DNA of 22,453 nt, from contig DAHUYY010000007.1 in NCBI GenBank assembly GCA_027306845.1, positions 1-22,453 of the forward strand, read 5' to 3'. The notes beneath the pieces were generated by a model. It was not told the DNA's origin, ran no database searches, and saw only the letters and a list, made by a program, of their open reading frames with translations. Shown piece by piece: positions 7,166-15,041 of the stretch (within the stretch, counting starts at the first letter, position 1; every line of letters starts with the position of its first letter). Made by a program: the position numbers and the translations under genes. The DNA comes from Vulcanimicrobiota bacterium. Its GTDB lineage: Bacteria; Vulcanimicrobiota; Vulcanimicrobiia; Vulcanimicrobiales; Vulcanimicrobiaceae.

Positions 7166-9895
7166 TTGAGCGTATTAACGAACGTTAGCGCCGACGCGAT
7201 GCGGCGATACGACCGGACGCGCGACGAACTCGTCGCGCGTCTCCTCGTTCTCGAGGAGGCACTCGGCGAGCACGAGAGCGCGCCCGGTCGCTCCACGCGG
7301 GAGATGCTCGCTCGCGGGAAATTCGTGCTTGCCGTCGTCGGTGAGTTCTCCAGCGGCAAATCGTACTTGCTCAACGCGTTGCTCGGTAAGTTCCGTCGCG
7401 AGATCTCCGGCGATGCACGGCGTCTCGTCGGCCTCCTCGCCGTCGATATCAATCCGTCGACGGCCACCATAACGGAGCTCGAAAACGGCGAGCGCGACGA
7501 AGCGACCGCGTACTACGAAAGCGGTCGTTCCGAACGCATCCCGCTCGACCGACTCAATCGCTTTATCGCCGTCGGATCCGGTGATCTCGGCACGCTCCAT
7601 ACGGCGACGACCGACGAGAGCGACGCGCCGACGCGCGTCCGCGTGACGACACCCTCCGATTTCCTCGCACGCGGCTTCCTCGTCGCCGATACCCCGGGCC
7701 TTGCCTCGGCGAATCCCGCCCATCGCCGCGCAACGTTAAGCTTTCTCCCGGGAGCCGATGCGGTTCTCTACCTGATCGATACGCAGCAACCGTTTAGCGA
7801 AGGCGACGCGTCGTTCTTGGGTATCGTGCGCCGCCATATCGACAGCATTTTTATCGTCCAGACCAAAATCGATCTTTGGAACCGATTGAGCGCCGACGGC
7901 CGCCCCGCATGGCAGAACGCCACCGAACGTATCGAGCGGCTCGCCGCCATTCACGCGCCGGGAACGTTCGTCTATCCGCTCTCGGCGCGGGACTACGTCG
8001 AAGGAAACTTTGACGACGACCCGGATCGAGTCGCTGCCAGTCGCTTTCTTCCGTTCCTCGAAGCGCTCGATGCGTCGTTGATTGCGCGAACCGGACGTTC
8101 GCGTCTGCGTCGCGCGCGCGACGCCGCAGCGCGCGTCGGCGGCGATGCAGTAGCACACATCGACGGCGACCTTGCGATGCTTGCATTACCCAAAGAGACG
8201 TTGCAGGCCGAATTACTGGCGCGGACGCCGAAACTCGTCGAGCTCGACGAGCGGATCGAGACGCAGCGTCGCCTTCTCGCCGAAGAGGGTGACAAACGAA
8301 ACGCGCGTCTCTTGGAGGAAAGCTCCGCGCTCGCCGAAGAGCTCGAACTCGCCCTCGCGCAAGCCTTCGACACCACCGATATTGCAAAGTTGCGCGATCG
8401 CGCTCGCTTGCACGTTGTCGTCGATCGCGTAACCGCGCAGGCCGTCGAAGCCTTTGCCAAGCGTATCGCGCTCCTTGCAGTGGAACCGATCGAGGCGATC
8501 GAGCGAATGGGTGGTTCGGAGATTCCGCTGCGCTTTTCGCTCGTCGAGTCGGCCGCCGCCGCCTTCGGAGGACAACCCGGGACGAGCCTTTGGAGCGGCG
8601 AGCCCGCTACCGCGATCGCCGCGACGATCGTACTCGATGCGATCGGCGGCCCGGCTATCGCGCTCGTGCATGCGATATCGACGCGTTTCGCCGCCGCCGC
8701 AAACGAAACGTACATGAAGCGCGAACTCATCGCCGATCTGCGCGCCTCGATTTTTCCCGCGTTACGTAAAGATGTCGAAGATCTTGGGAACCGCATTTCG
8801 CAGAATATCGAACGCATCGATGCCGCTCTCGACTCGGCCCTCGTCGAGGCCGGGCGAAGCGCACGCGACGCAGATATCGGCAGTGTCGAGCGCGCGCTGG
8901 TCGCAGTTGCCGCCGGCTCGGTCGCGTCGACCGAACGTTCCATGCGCGAACGGCGTTCGACGATCGCGCGCGAGCTCGTCGATATCGCACGCATCGCCGA
9001 TGCGTTTCTACGCGAGGAGCCCGAGATTGCCGCCGCCGACCCCGGCACCGAGATGCTTCGACGCGCACACAGCGACCCGAGTCTCGATGCTGCAGCGTAC
9101 GCGCGCGGTTTGCGGCCGCAGCGTTGGCGAGTCGCCGTTTTGGGGGCGTTGCGCCGCGGGAAATCCTCGCTTATCGATGCCTTCGCCGGCCGCGCCGTTC
9201 TCGGCGACGAAATTCCCGGCATGGCGCGCTTTCCGATACACGTTCGTTACGGCGAACGCGACGAGGCGTTCGCCCTCGACCATAACGGAGCGTGGGGTGC
9301 GATCGAGCCGTCTGAGGTCGGCGAAGCCGCGCGGAGATCGCCGGTGCTCGTGCTCACACCGTGGAAATTTCCGCGCGAGTTGGTTCTCGTGCATGCGCCG
9401 GCATTCGATTCCGGCGATATCGACGCCGAAGATATCGCCCTCATGGCCGCGCGGAGTGCGAGCGAAGTGCTCTGCCTCTTCTCGCGCCAACTCTCCGAAC
9501 GAGAGTTGAGCCTGTACGAACGGATTGCCGAGCTCGGCAAACCGATGCTATTCGCACATACGATGGCCGACAACGAGAGTGCCGGCGAGCGGCGCAACGT
9601 GCTCGATCTCGCGCGCCGCTATCTTGCCGAACGCAAAATTCCCGCGGCGCGGCTCTTTACCGTCTCGGCCCAAGAGTATGCAAGCGCGCGCGCAGCCGGT
9701 CGCGCCGCCGCAGGGTGGAACGAACTCGATGCCCTTCGCGAAACGCTCGACGGGCACGCGACCGCGCACATGGAGCGTCTCGCCCGCCTCGAACGGTCGA
9801 ACGCCGAGATCGACCGAGAGCTCCAGCGCCCGGCCACGGAGGGCGCAGCGCGCCCCGCGGCGCCGGCCTTCCTCCGCCGCCTCTTTGGCGGCTAG
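7166..9895 (+). CDS. Bacterial dynamin-like protein with two GTPase heads
   Basis: Large GTPase of the dynamin superfamily (compare Bacillus DynA and cyanobacterial BDLP), expected to bind and remodel membrane. The 909-aa product has a first complete G domain: P-loop GEFSSGKS (59-66), threonine switch NPSTATIT (96-103), DTPG (175-178) and TKID (233-236). Helical stalk regions follow (about 315-450 and 535-620), flanking a hydrophobic, alanine-rich segment (about 482-512) that could be the membrane paddle. A second P-loop, GALRRGKS, is at 660-667, but its G3 reads HAPAF (743-747) and no NKxD motif is found near AHTMADN, so this head looks nucleotide-impaired. TTG 7166 gives the longest frame; ATG 7199 is the alternative, and neither has a clear ribosome binding site. 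It follows dps by 11 nt. Confidence 0.85.
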   Translation: MSVLTNVSADAMRRYDRTRDELVARLLVLEEALGEHESAPGRSTREMLARGKFVLAVVGEFSSGKSYLLNALLGKFRREISGDARRLVGLLAVDINPSTATITELENGERDEATAYYESGRSERIPLDRLNRFIAVGSGDLGTLHTATTDESDAPTRVRVTTPSDFLARGFLVADTPGLASANPAHRRATLSFLPGADAVLYLIDTQQPFSEGDASFLGIVRRHIDSIFIVQTKIDLWNRLSADGRPAWQNATERIERLAAIHAPGTFVYPLSARDYVEGNFDDDPDRVAASRFLPFLEALDASLIARTGRSRLRRARDAAARVGGDAVAHIDGDLAMLALPKETLQAELLARTPKLVELDERIETQRRLLAEEGDKRNARLLEESSALAEELELALAQAFDTTDIAKLRDRARLHVVVDRVTAQAVEAFAKRIALLAVEPIEAIERMGGSEIPLRFSLVESAAAAFGGQPGTSLWSGEPATAIAATIVLDAIGGPAIALVHAISTRFAAAANETYMKRELIADLRASIFPALRKDVEDLGNRISQNIERIDAALDSALVEAGRSARDADIGSVERALVAVAAGSVASTERSMRERRSTIARELVDIARIADAFLREEPEIAAADPGTEMLRRAHSDPSLDAAAYARGLRPQRWRVAVLGALRRGKSSLIDAFAGRAVLGDEIPGMARFPIHVRYGERDEAFALDHNGAWGAIEPSEVGEAARRSPVLVLTPWKFPRELVLVHAPAFDSGDIDAEDIALMAARSASEVLCLFSRQLSERELSLYERIAELGKPMLFAHTMADNESAGERRNVLDLARRYLAERKIPAARLFTVSAQEYASARAAGRAAAGWNELDALRETLDGHATAHMERLARLERSNAEIDRELQRPATEGAARPAAPAFLRRLFGG

Positions 9896-9920
9896 CGGCC
9901 GAGGGGGTAACCCGGGGCCG
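9896..9920 (+). terminator. GC-rich stem-loop between the dynamin-like gene and nagA
   Basis: CGGCC (9896-9900) pairs with GGCCG (9916-9920), with an inner GGG/CCC stem around GGTAA. It starts directly after the dynamin stop codon and lies in the 43-nt gap before nagA. No T tract follows, so it may only weaken read-through. Confidence 0.35.
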
Positions 9921-9938
9921 TCGAAGCAGCATTTCGGT

Positions 9939-11084
9939 ATGCCTATCATCATCGGCCCGGCCTTCCTCGCCGTAGGCGACGGCAGCTCGGCCTACGCGAG
10001 GCTCGCGATCGATCGCGGCCGGATCGCGGCAATTCTTCCAGCCGAAGGCCCAAGCGACCATCCCTGCCCCGAGGGCTGTTCGGTCGCGCCCGGCCTCATC
10101 GATCTGCACACGAACGGCGCCGACGATATGCTCTTCAATCGCGACCAGGGGTACGCGGTACCGGTCGCCTCACGCGCCTACGCCGCGACCGGCGCGACCG
10201 GCTTCGTCGCATCGGTGATGACCGCGCCATGGGAATCGATGCTGCATGCCGCCTCCGAGATCGTCGAGGCGGCGCACGAGTTGGACGAGAGCGAGCCGCA
10301 GGGGGCGCGCTGCCTCGGCATCCACTTCGAGGGGCCCTTTCTCAATACGAAATTCCGCCGCGTTCATCGCGGCGATTGTTTGCTCGCGGCCTCGAGCGTG
10401 CGCGCGCAAGAAATGGTCGATGCCTGCCGGGGCGCGCTCGTCATGGTAACGCTCGCGCCGGAGGTGGAGGGCGCGAGCGAGTTCGTGCGCACGATGCTCG
10501 AACACGGCGTTGCTTGCTCCGCCGGGCACACGGCGGCACGCTATGCCGAGGGATTGCTCGCGATCGGCACCGGGTATCGGAGTCTCACCCATGCGTTTAA
10601 CGGCATGGGGCCGCTCGATCATCGCGACCCGTCGTTGCTTGCGGCGTTTATGCAAGACCGGCGCACCACCGTGCAGTTGATCTGCGACGGCCACCACGTC
10701 TCACCGCCGATGGTCGACCTGCTCTATCGTATGCTCGGCGACCGCGTCGTTCTCACTACCGACTTTATGCCCCCGGCGGGGCCGGGCTATCGCGTTGAAG
10801 GCGGCGTCATGCGCGCCGACGACGGCACGATCGCGGGGAGCGCACTGACGATGGATCGCGCCTTACGCAACTACATGGCTTTTACGGGCCTGCCGTTCGC
10901 GCAAGCAATCGTTGCGGCGTCGCACGCCCCGGCGCGCACGATCGGCGCTCAGCGTGAAGTGGGGCGCATCGCCGTCGGCATGCGCGCCGACCTCTCGTTC
11001 TGGGATGACCGCTACGAAGTATTAGCGACGATGGTCGGCGGCGAGTTCGTCTATCGGCGCACGGAGGCGCTCGTTCCGAACTAA
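9939..11084 (+). CDS. nagA: N-acetylglucosamine-6-phosphate deacetylase
   Basis: Hydrolyses GlcNAc-6-phosphate to glucosamine-6-phosphate and acetate, in amino-sugar catabolism and cell-wall recycling. The 381-aa amidohydrolase barrel shows DLHTNG (55-60), metal ligand Glu131 in HFEGPF, His197 in AGHTAA, His218 in LTHAFNGM and catalytic Asp275 in TTDFMPPAG, all close to E. coli NagA numbering. The first metal motif is H57-x-N59, between the H-x-H of binuclear and the Q-x-N of mononuclear enzymes. The start is ATG 9939, which fits the normal N-terminus although no strong ribosome binding site is seen; the frame extends upstream only as a shadow of the dynamin-like gene. No nagB or sugar transporter is adjacent. 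The stop is 7 bp from that of the converging DUF2721 gene. Confidence 0.92.
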   Translation: MPIIIGPAFLAVGDGSSAYARLAIDRGRIAAILPAEGPSDHPCPEGCSVAPGLIDLHTNGADDMLFNRDQGYAVPVASRAYAATGATGFVASVMTAPWESMLHAASEIVEAAHELDESEPQGARCLGIHFEGPFLNTKFRRVHRGDCLLAASSVRAQEMVDACRGALVMVTLAPEVEGASEFVRTMLEHGVACSAGHTAARYAEGLLAIGTGYRSLTHAFNGMGPLDHRDPSLLAAFMQDRRTTVQLICDGHHVSPPMVDLLYRMLGDRVVLTTDFMPPAGPGYRVEGGVMRADDGTIAGSALTMDRALRNYMAFTGLPFAQAIVAASHAPARTIGAQREVGRIAVGMRADLSFWDDRYEVLATMVGGEFVYRRTEALVPN

Positions 11085-11091
11085 CGGTTCT

Positions 11092-11580
11092 CTATTGTCC
11101 GAGTTCTCGCGCAATCTCCGCCTTCATCGCGTTGGTCGAGACTCTCGTTTCGAGAAAGACGCCGATCGCCCCGACGAGAACCGTCAGCGTTCCACCTACC
11201 GTTAGCGCCGTCGGCAACCACGGAAGCGCGTCGCGCGTGAGGGCATTGAGCGCCACGGCAAGGCTCGCGAGGACGAAGAGCCCGATCGCCAGGTGATATG
11301 CCGAAAGCGCCCGCTGCAGATAGTTAATGCGCGTTTGATAGAGGCGCAACTCGGCAAGTATCGCCTCGCGTTGGTTATCGCCGCCTGAAGGCAGCGCGTG
11401 AATTGCCACAAAAAGAGCGCGCGCACGGTCGACCGCCCGCACGACGCGCGTCATCGTCACGTTGAGTAAATTACCGCACGCCAGGATAAAGACCGCAGGG
11501 GCGATCATCTGCGCGATAATCGCCGTAATCGGGGTCCCCTGTGCCATTCCTATCGAAAACGGAAGCGAACCACCGGTCAT
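11092..11580 (-). CDS. DUF2721 family membrane protein at the end of the liv operon
   Basis: Function unknown. The 162-aa product has an N-terminal helix (IIAQMIAPAVFILACGNLL, about 18-36), a basic cytoplasmic middle region with a helical AELRLYQTRINYLQRAL stretch, and two further hydrophobic segments near the C-terminus; this three-helix layout and length fit the DUF2721 family. ATG 11580 is preceded by GGAGGGG with a 6-nt spacer, and only one base separates it from the livF stop, so it is translated with the transporter. A frame upstream to 11607 overlaps livF and lacks a ribosome binding site. The operon position suggests a role tied to the transporter or the membrane, but this is only inference. 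Confidence 0.7.
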   Translation of the reverse strand: MTGGSLPFSIGMAQGTPITAIIAQMIAPAVFILACGNLLNVTMTRVVRAVDRARALFVAIHALPSGGDNQREAILAELRLYQTRINYLQRALSAYHLAIGLFVLASLAVALNALTRDALPWLPTALTVGGTLTVLVGAIGVFLETRVSTNAMKAEIARELGQ

Positions 11581-11581
11581 A

Positions 11582-12298
11582 TTATTCCCCTCCCAAATAG
11601 GCCGCAACCACCGCGGGGTCTCGCGCTAGATTCGCGGCTGTATCGTTTCGCGCAATCTCACCGTTGCGCAGGACGTAGCCTCGATCCGCGAGTGCGAGGG
11701 CGGCGTGTGCATTCTGTTCGACGAGGACGATGGTCGTCCCGCGACTATGGATATCGCGGAGAACCTCGAAGATCTGCGCGGCGATCAACGGCGCGAGCCC
11801 GAGCGACGGCTCGTCGAGTACCAGCAGTCGCGGACGAGCGACGAGCCCGCGCCCGATCGCCAGCATCTGCTGCTCGCCGCCGGAGAGCGTACCGGCACGC
11901 TGCGCGATGCGTTCGCGAAGTCGCGGGAAAATGGCGAGCGTTTCGTCGATGCGCGCCTCAAGGTCGCGCCGAGACGAAACGGCATACCCTCCGAGCTCGA
12001 GGTTTTCGCGAACCGTCATGCGCGTAAACACGCGGCGTCCCTCCGGCACGTGCGCGATGCCCAACCGCGCGATTGCATCGGCGGTATGCTTACGAAGGTT
12101 CGTTTCGCCGAAAAATATTTCACCGGCGCGGATCGGCAGCAGCCCCGAAATCGCCCGCAGCGTCGTCGTCTTGCCGGCCCCGTTCGCGCCGAGAAGCGCG
12201 ACGATCTCCCCTTCTTCTACGCGAAAATCAATGCCTCGCAAGGCGACGATGCCGCCGTATCTCACCTCGAGCCCGCGAACGTCGAGCAACGCACTCAC
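11582..12298 (-). CDS. livF: Branched-chain amino-acid ABC transporter ATPase LivF
   Basis: One of the two cytoplasmic ATPases powering the Liv importer. The 238-aa product has Walker A GANGAGKTT (37-45), signature LSGGEQQ (138-144), Walker B LLVLDEP (158-164) and the LivF-type VLVEQNA switch region. The short length and VPEGRRVF segment are typical of LivF rather than LivG. GTG start at 12298 overlaps the livG stop by 4 nt (GTGA). Its stop lies one base before the start of the DUF2721 gene, and its 3' end carries the ribosome binding site for that gene. Confidence 0.92.
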   Translation of the reverse strand: MSALLDVRGLEVRYGGIVALRGIDFRVEEGEIVALLGANGAGKTTTLRAISGLLPIRAGEIFFGETNLRKHTADAIARLGIAHVPEGRRVFTRMTVRENLELGGYAVSSRRDLEARIDETLAIFPRLRERIAQRAGTLSGGEQQMLAIGRGLVARPRLLVLDEPSLGLAPLIAAQIFEVLRDIHSRGTTIVLVEQNAHAALALADRGYVLRNGEIARNDTAANLARDPAVVAAYLGGE

Positions 12299-13056
12299 GT
12301 CGGCGCACCCAAGTAGGCTTCGATGACCCGGGGATGCTCGCGGATCTCACTCGGCGTTCCCTCGGCAATTTTCTCGCCGTAATCGAGTACCGCGATCCGT
12401 TCGCAAAGGTTCATCACCAGGCCCATATCGTGTTCGATCAACAGCACCGTTGCCCCGGTGTCGCGAATCGCGCGTATCAACGCGAGCAGATCTTGCTTCT
12501 CCGATGGGTTCAACCCGGCGGCTGGTTCGTCGAGCAGCAAAAGACGTGGGCGAGCCGCAAGCGCCCGTGCAATTTCGAGGCGGCGTTGCGTGCCGTACGA
12601 GAGATTGCGCGCAAAGTGCTCGTCGACACCGGCGATGCCGACAAACCGAAGCAACTCGCGAGCGCGTCGTTCGGCCTCCGCGCGCTCGCGGCGCTCGCGC
12701 GCCGTGTCGAGCAATGAATCGATAATGTTCGCGTGCAGCAAGAGATGTTCGCCGACCATGACGTTAGCGAGCGCCGATGCATTACCGAAAAGCCGGAGGT
12801 TCTGGAAGGTTCGCGCTACACCAAGCCGTGCGATCCGTTGCGTGGTCAGTCCGGCGATCGAGGTGCCGCCGATCGAGATACTGCCTTCGTCGAATCGGTA
12901 GATCGCCGTCAGGAGATTGAAGAGGGTCGACTTCCCGGCGCCGTTGGGGCCGATGATGCCGAAGATCGCACCCTCTTCAACGTCGAGGGTCACGTTCGAT
13001 ACGGCGGTCAAGGCCCCGAAGCGCTTGCTCACCCCGGCGAGTTCGAGCAGACTCAT
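12295..13056 (-). CDS. livG: Branched-chain amino-acid ABC transporter ATPase LivG
   Basis: Second ATPase of the Liv importer. The 253-aa product has Walker A GPNGAGKST (36-44), signature LSYGTQRR (152-159), Walker B LLLLDEPAAGLNP (from 172) and IEHDM switch histidine. The ARTFQNLRLF and LSYGTQRRLEIARAL segments are LivG hallmarks. ATG start at 13056 overlaps the livM stop by 4 nt and the gene overlaps livF by 4 nt, so all three are translationally coupled. Confidence 0.92.
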   Translation of the reverse strand: MSLLELAGVSKRFGALTAVSNVTLDVEEGAIFGIIGPNGAGKSTLFNLLTAIYRFDEGSISIGGTSIAGLTTQRIARLGVARTFQNLRLFGNASALANVMVGEHLLLHANIIDSLLDTARERRERAEAERRARELLRFVGIAGVDEHFARNLSYGTQRRLEIARALAARPRLLLLDEPAAGLNPSEKQDLLALIRAIRDTGATVLLIEHDMGLVMNLCERIAVLDYGEKIAEGTPSEIREHPRVIEAYLGAPT

Positions 13057-14129
13057 GCCTCGGCCTCAGCCTCCCCGGCATGGTGCAATTCCGCACGTCG
13101 TTCCCTATTCGGAAGCAGTCCCTCGGGCCGGAAGAGCATGATGCCGACGAGGATCGCTCCGTAGATGAGAAAGTGGATATTGGAGAGATCGAGCGTGGTG
13201 TGGAAGCTCGCGTCGACCAGCGAATTAATTTGCGGCAACAGCGCAGAATTCACGATCGTCAGCAGAAGGCTGCCGACGACGACGCCGACGATATTTCCCA
13301 TTCCGCCGAGAACCAACATGGAAACGATCAAAACGCTGACCTGAAAACCGAAGAGATCTGGAGAGACGAGGGCGAGTTTGGCGGCAAAGAGCACTCCGCC
13401 GATTCCCGAGAACGAAGCGCCGATCGCAAAGGCTGCGAGTTTGGCGCGAAGGACGTCGATGCCCGCATGTTTGGCCGCAAGCTCGTCTTCGCGAATCGCC
13501 ATCCACGAGCGCCCCAATCGACTTTCACGAAGGTTCCGCGATATCCAAAGCGCGAGGGCGATACCCACGAGCGCGATATAATAATAGGGCATCACCGATG
13601 CACCGAAGGAATGTCCGAAGAAGGTCGGCACGTCGAGCGCCGCAATGCCGTTGGGGCCACCGGTATATTTCGTCAAATTTTGAAATATCTGCGGCACGAT
13701 TTCGCCGAAACCCAGGGTGACGATCGCCAAGTAGTCACCATGCAGGCGCAATGTCGGTGCGCCGAGCAGCGCTCCGAATAATGCGGCGAGTGCGGCGGCG
13801 AGAAAGAGCAGCGCCCAGAACGGCAGGTGCAATCCGAACTGTGGGCTTGCGAGCATTCCGTACGTATATGCTCCGATTGCAAAAAATGCGGCATAGCCGA
13901 GGTCGAGCAAACCGGCAAAGCCGACGACGATGTTGAGGCCAAGCGCGAGCATGACGTAGACGGCCGCGTCGGCGAGGATACTAAAGACCGCCTCGTTACC
14001 GTAAAAGCGAGGGCCGACGGCGAGGAACGCCGCGAGTGCCAGCGCGATGGCGATCTTCGCCTTACGATTGTGAAAGCGCTCGATCGCCACGCACGCCGCT
14101 ATCGCGACGAAGGCATACGCGTAAATCAC
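13053..14129 (-). CDS. livM: Branched-chain amino-acid ABC transporter permease LivM
   Basis: Inner-membrane permease that pairs with LivH to form the channel for leucine, isoleucine, valine or related compounds. The 358-aa product is hydrophobic with about ten helices and has the conserved LGLNIVVGFAGLLDLGYAAF segment (about 62-81) and a cytoplasmic coupling region around GRSWMAIREDELAA that contacts the ATPase. GTG start at 14129 overlaps livH by 4 nt (GTGA). The C-terminus (from about 335) is a hydrophilic tail rich in E, R and H, likely cytoplasmic. Confidence 0.92.
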   Translation of the reverse strand: MIYAYAFVAIAACVAIERFHNRKAKIAIALALAAFLAVGPRFYGNEAVFSILADAAVYVMLALGLNIVVGFAGLLDLGYAAFFAIGAYTYGMLASPQFGLHLPFWALLFLAAALAALFGALLGAPTLRLHGDYLAIVTLGFGEIVPQIFQNLTKYTGGPNGIAALDVPTFFGHSFGASVMPYYYIALVGIALALWISRNLRESRLGRSWMAIREDELAAKHAGIDVLRAKLAAFAIGASFSGIGGVLFAAKLALVSPDLFGFQVSVLIVSMLVLGGMGNIVGVVVGSLLLTIVNSALLPQINSLVDASFHTTLDLSNIHFLIYGAILVGIMLFRPEGLLPNRERRAELHHAGEAEAEA

Positions 14130-15037
14130 ACCTTCTCCGGCAACGATTCACCGAGCAACCCGCTCGGGCGAAAAACGAGCACGAGAATCAGCACCGAGAA
14201 AACCGCAACGTTACTCCATTGGCCACCGATAAACCACGTCGAAAACGACTCGAGGAGGCCGATGAGAAAGCCACCGAGCATCGCGCCGGCAATATTTCCG
14301 ATCCCGCCGAGCACGGCGGCGGTAAACGCACGCAGCCCGGCACCGAAGCCGTTGAGGAACCACGCCGAGCCGAACGAGACGCCGCCGACGAACCCGGCGA
14401 CCCCGGCGAGCGCTCCGGCGATAAGGAAGGTGATGGCTATCGTACGATCGACATCGATCCCGACTAACGATGAGGCGTCGCGGTCCTGGGCGACCGCTCG
14501 CATCGCTTTTCCGAGCCGGCTTCGCTTCACGAAAAAGTGCAGAGCGATCATCGTGGCGATGGCAAGCGCCACCACGACGATCTGCTGGACGCCGACTTGG
14601 AGCGCCCCGATCTCCAATTCCGGGTTCGGAATAACGTTGGGAAAGGGTACCGGCGCCGCCCCCTGCCAGAGTTCGATGAGGTTTTCGAGCATGAACGAAA
14701 CCCCGATCGCGGTGATGAGGGGTGCGAGTCGCGGCGCCTTTCGTAGGCGTCGATAGGCGAGCCGCTCGATTCCGGCATTGAGAAGAGCGCACGCGAGAAT
14801 CGCGACGACCAGCGCCGCGACGATGCCGAGAATGAGCCCCGCTCCGTGCAGAAGGTTCGCCGCGCGCAAGGCGACCAGCACCACGAGCGCGGTAAACGAA
14901 CCGAACGTATAGACGTCCCCGTGCGCGAAGTTGATCAGTTCGAGAATACCGTAGACCAGCGTGTAACCCAGCGCGATCAACGCATAGATCGCGCCGAGTT
15001 CGACGCCGTTAGCTAGTTGGGCGAGAAACTCGTGCAA
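14126..15037 (-). CDS. livH: Branched-chain amino-acid ABC transporter permease LivH
   Basis: Partner permease of LivM. The 303-aa hydrophobic product starts with the family pattern NGVELGAIYALIALGYTLVYG followed by INFAHGD, and has the coupling segment GKAMRAVAQDRDASSLVGID in the cytoplasmic loop. The start is TTG 15037, 4 nt after the binding-protein stop; no nearer ATG gives the conserved N-terminus. It overlaps livM by 4 nt. Family variants carry urea, amides or aromatic compounds, so the exact substrate is open. Confidence 0.92.
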   Translation of the reverse strand: MHEFLAQLANGVELGAIYALIALGYTLVYGILELINFAHGDVYTFGSFTALVVLVALRAANLLHGAGLILGIVAALVVAILACALLNAGIERLAYRRLRKAPRLAPLITAIGVSFMLENLIELWQGAAPVPFPNVIPNPELEIGALQVGVQQIVVVALAIATMIALHFFVKRSRLGKAMRAVAQDRDASSLVGIDVDRTIAITFLIAGALAGVAGFVGGVSFGSAWFLNGFGAGLRAFTAAVLGGIGNIAGAMLGGFLIGLLESFSTWFIGGQWSNVAVFSVLILVLVFRPSGLLGESLPEKV

Positions 15038-15041
15038 GCCG

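Noticed and set aside
7993..9222. A 409-codon open frame on the minus strand opposite the dynamin-like gene
   Set aside because: It is rich in Ser, Ala and Arg without domain motifs, as expected from the reverse of GC-rich coding sequence, and the plus-strand gene has clear GTPase motifs.
9525..9938. N-terminal extension of nagA by 138 codons
   Set aside because: The extra part lies inside the dynamin-like gene in another frame and has no similarity to NagA; the normal N-terminus begins at 9939.
13827..14756. A 309-codon plus-strand frame across livM and livH
   Set aside because: It crosses two well-supported genes and their overlap, with low-complexity composition.
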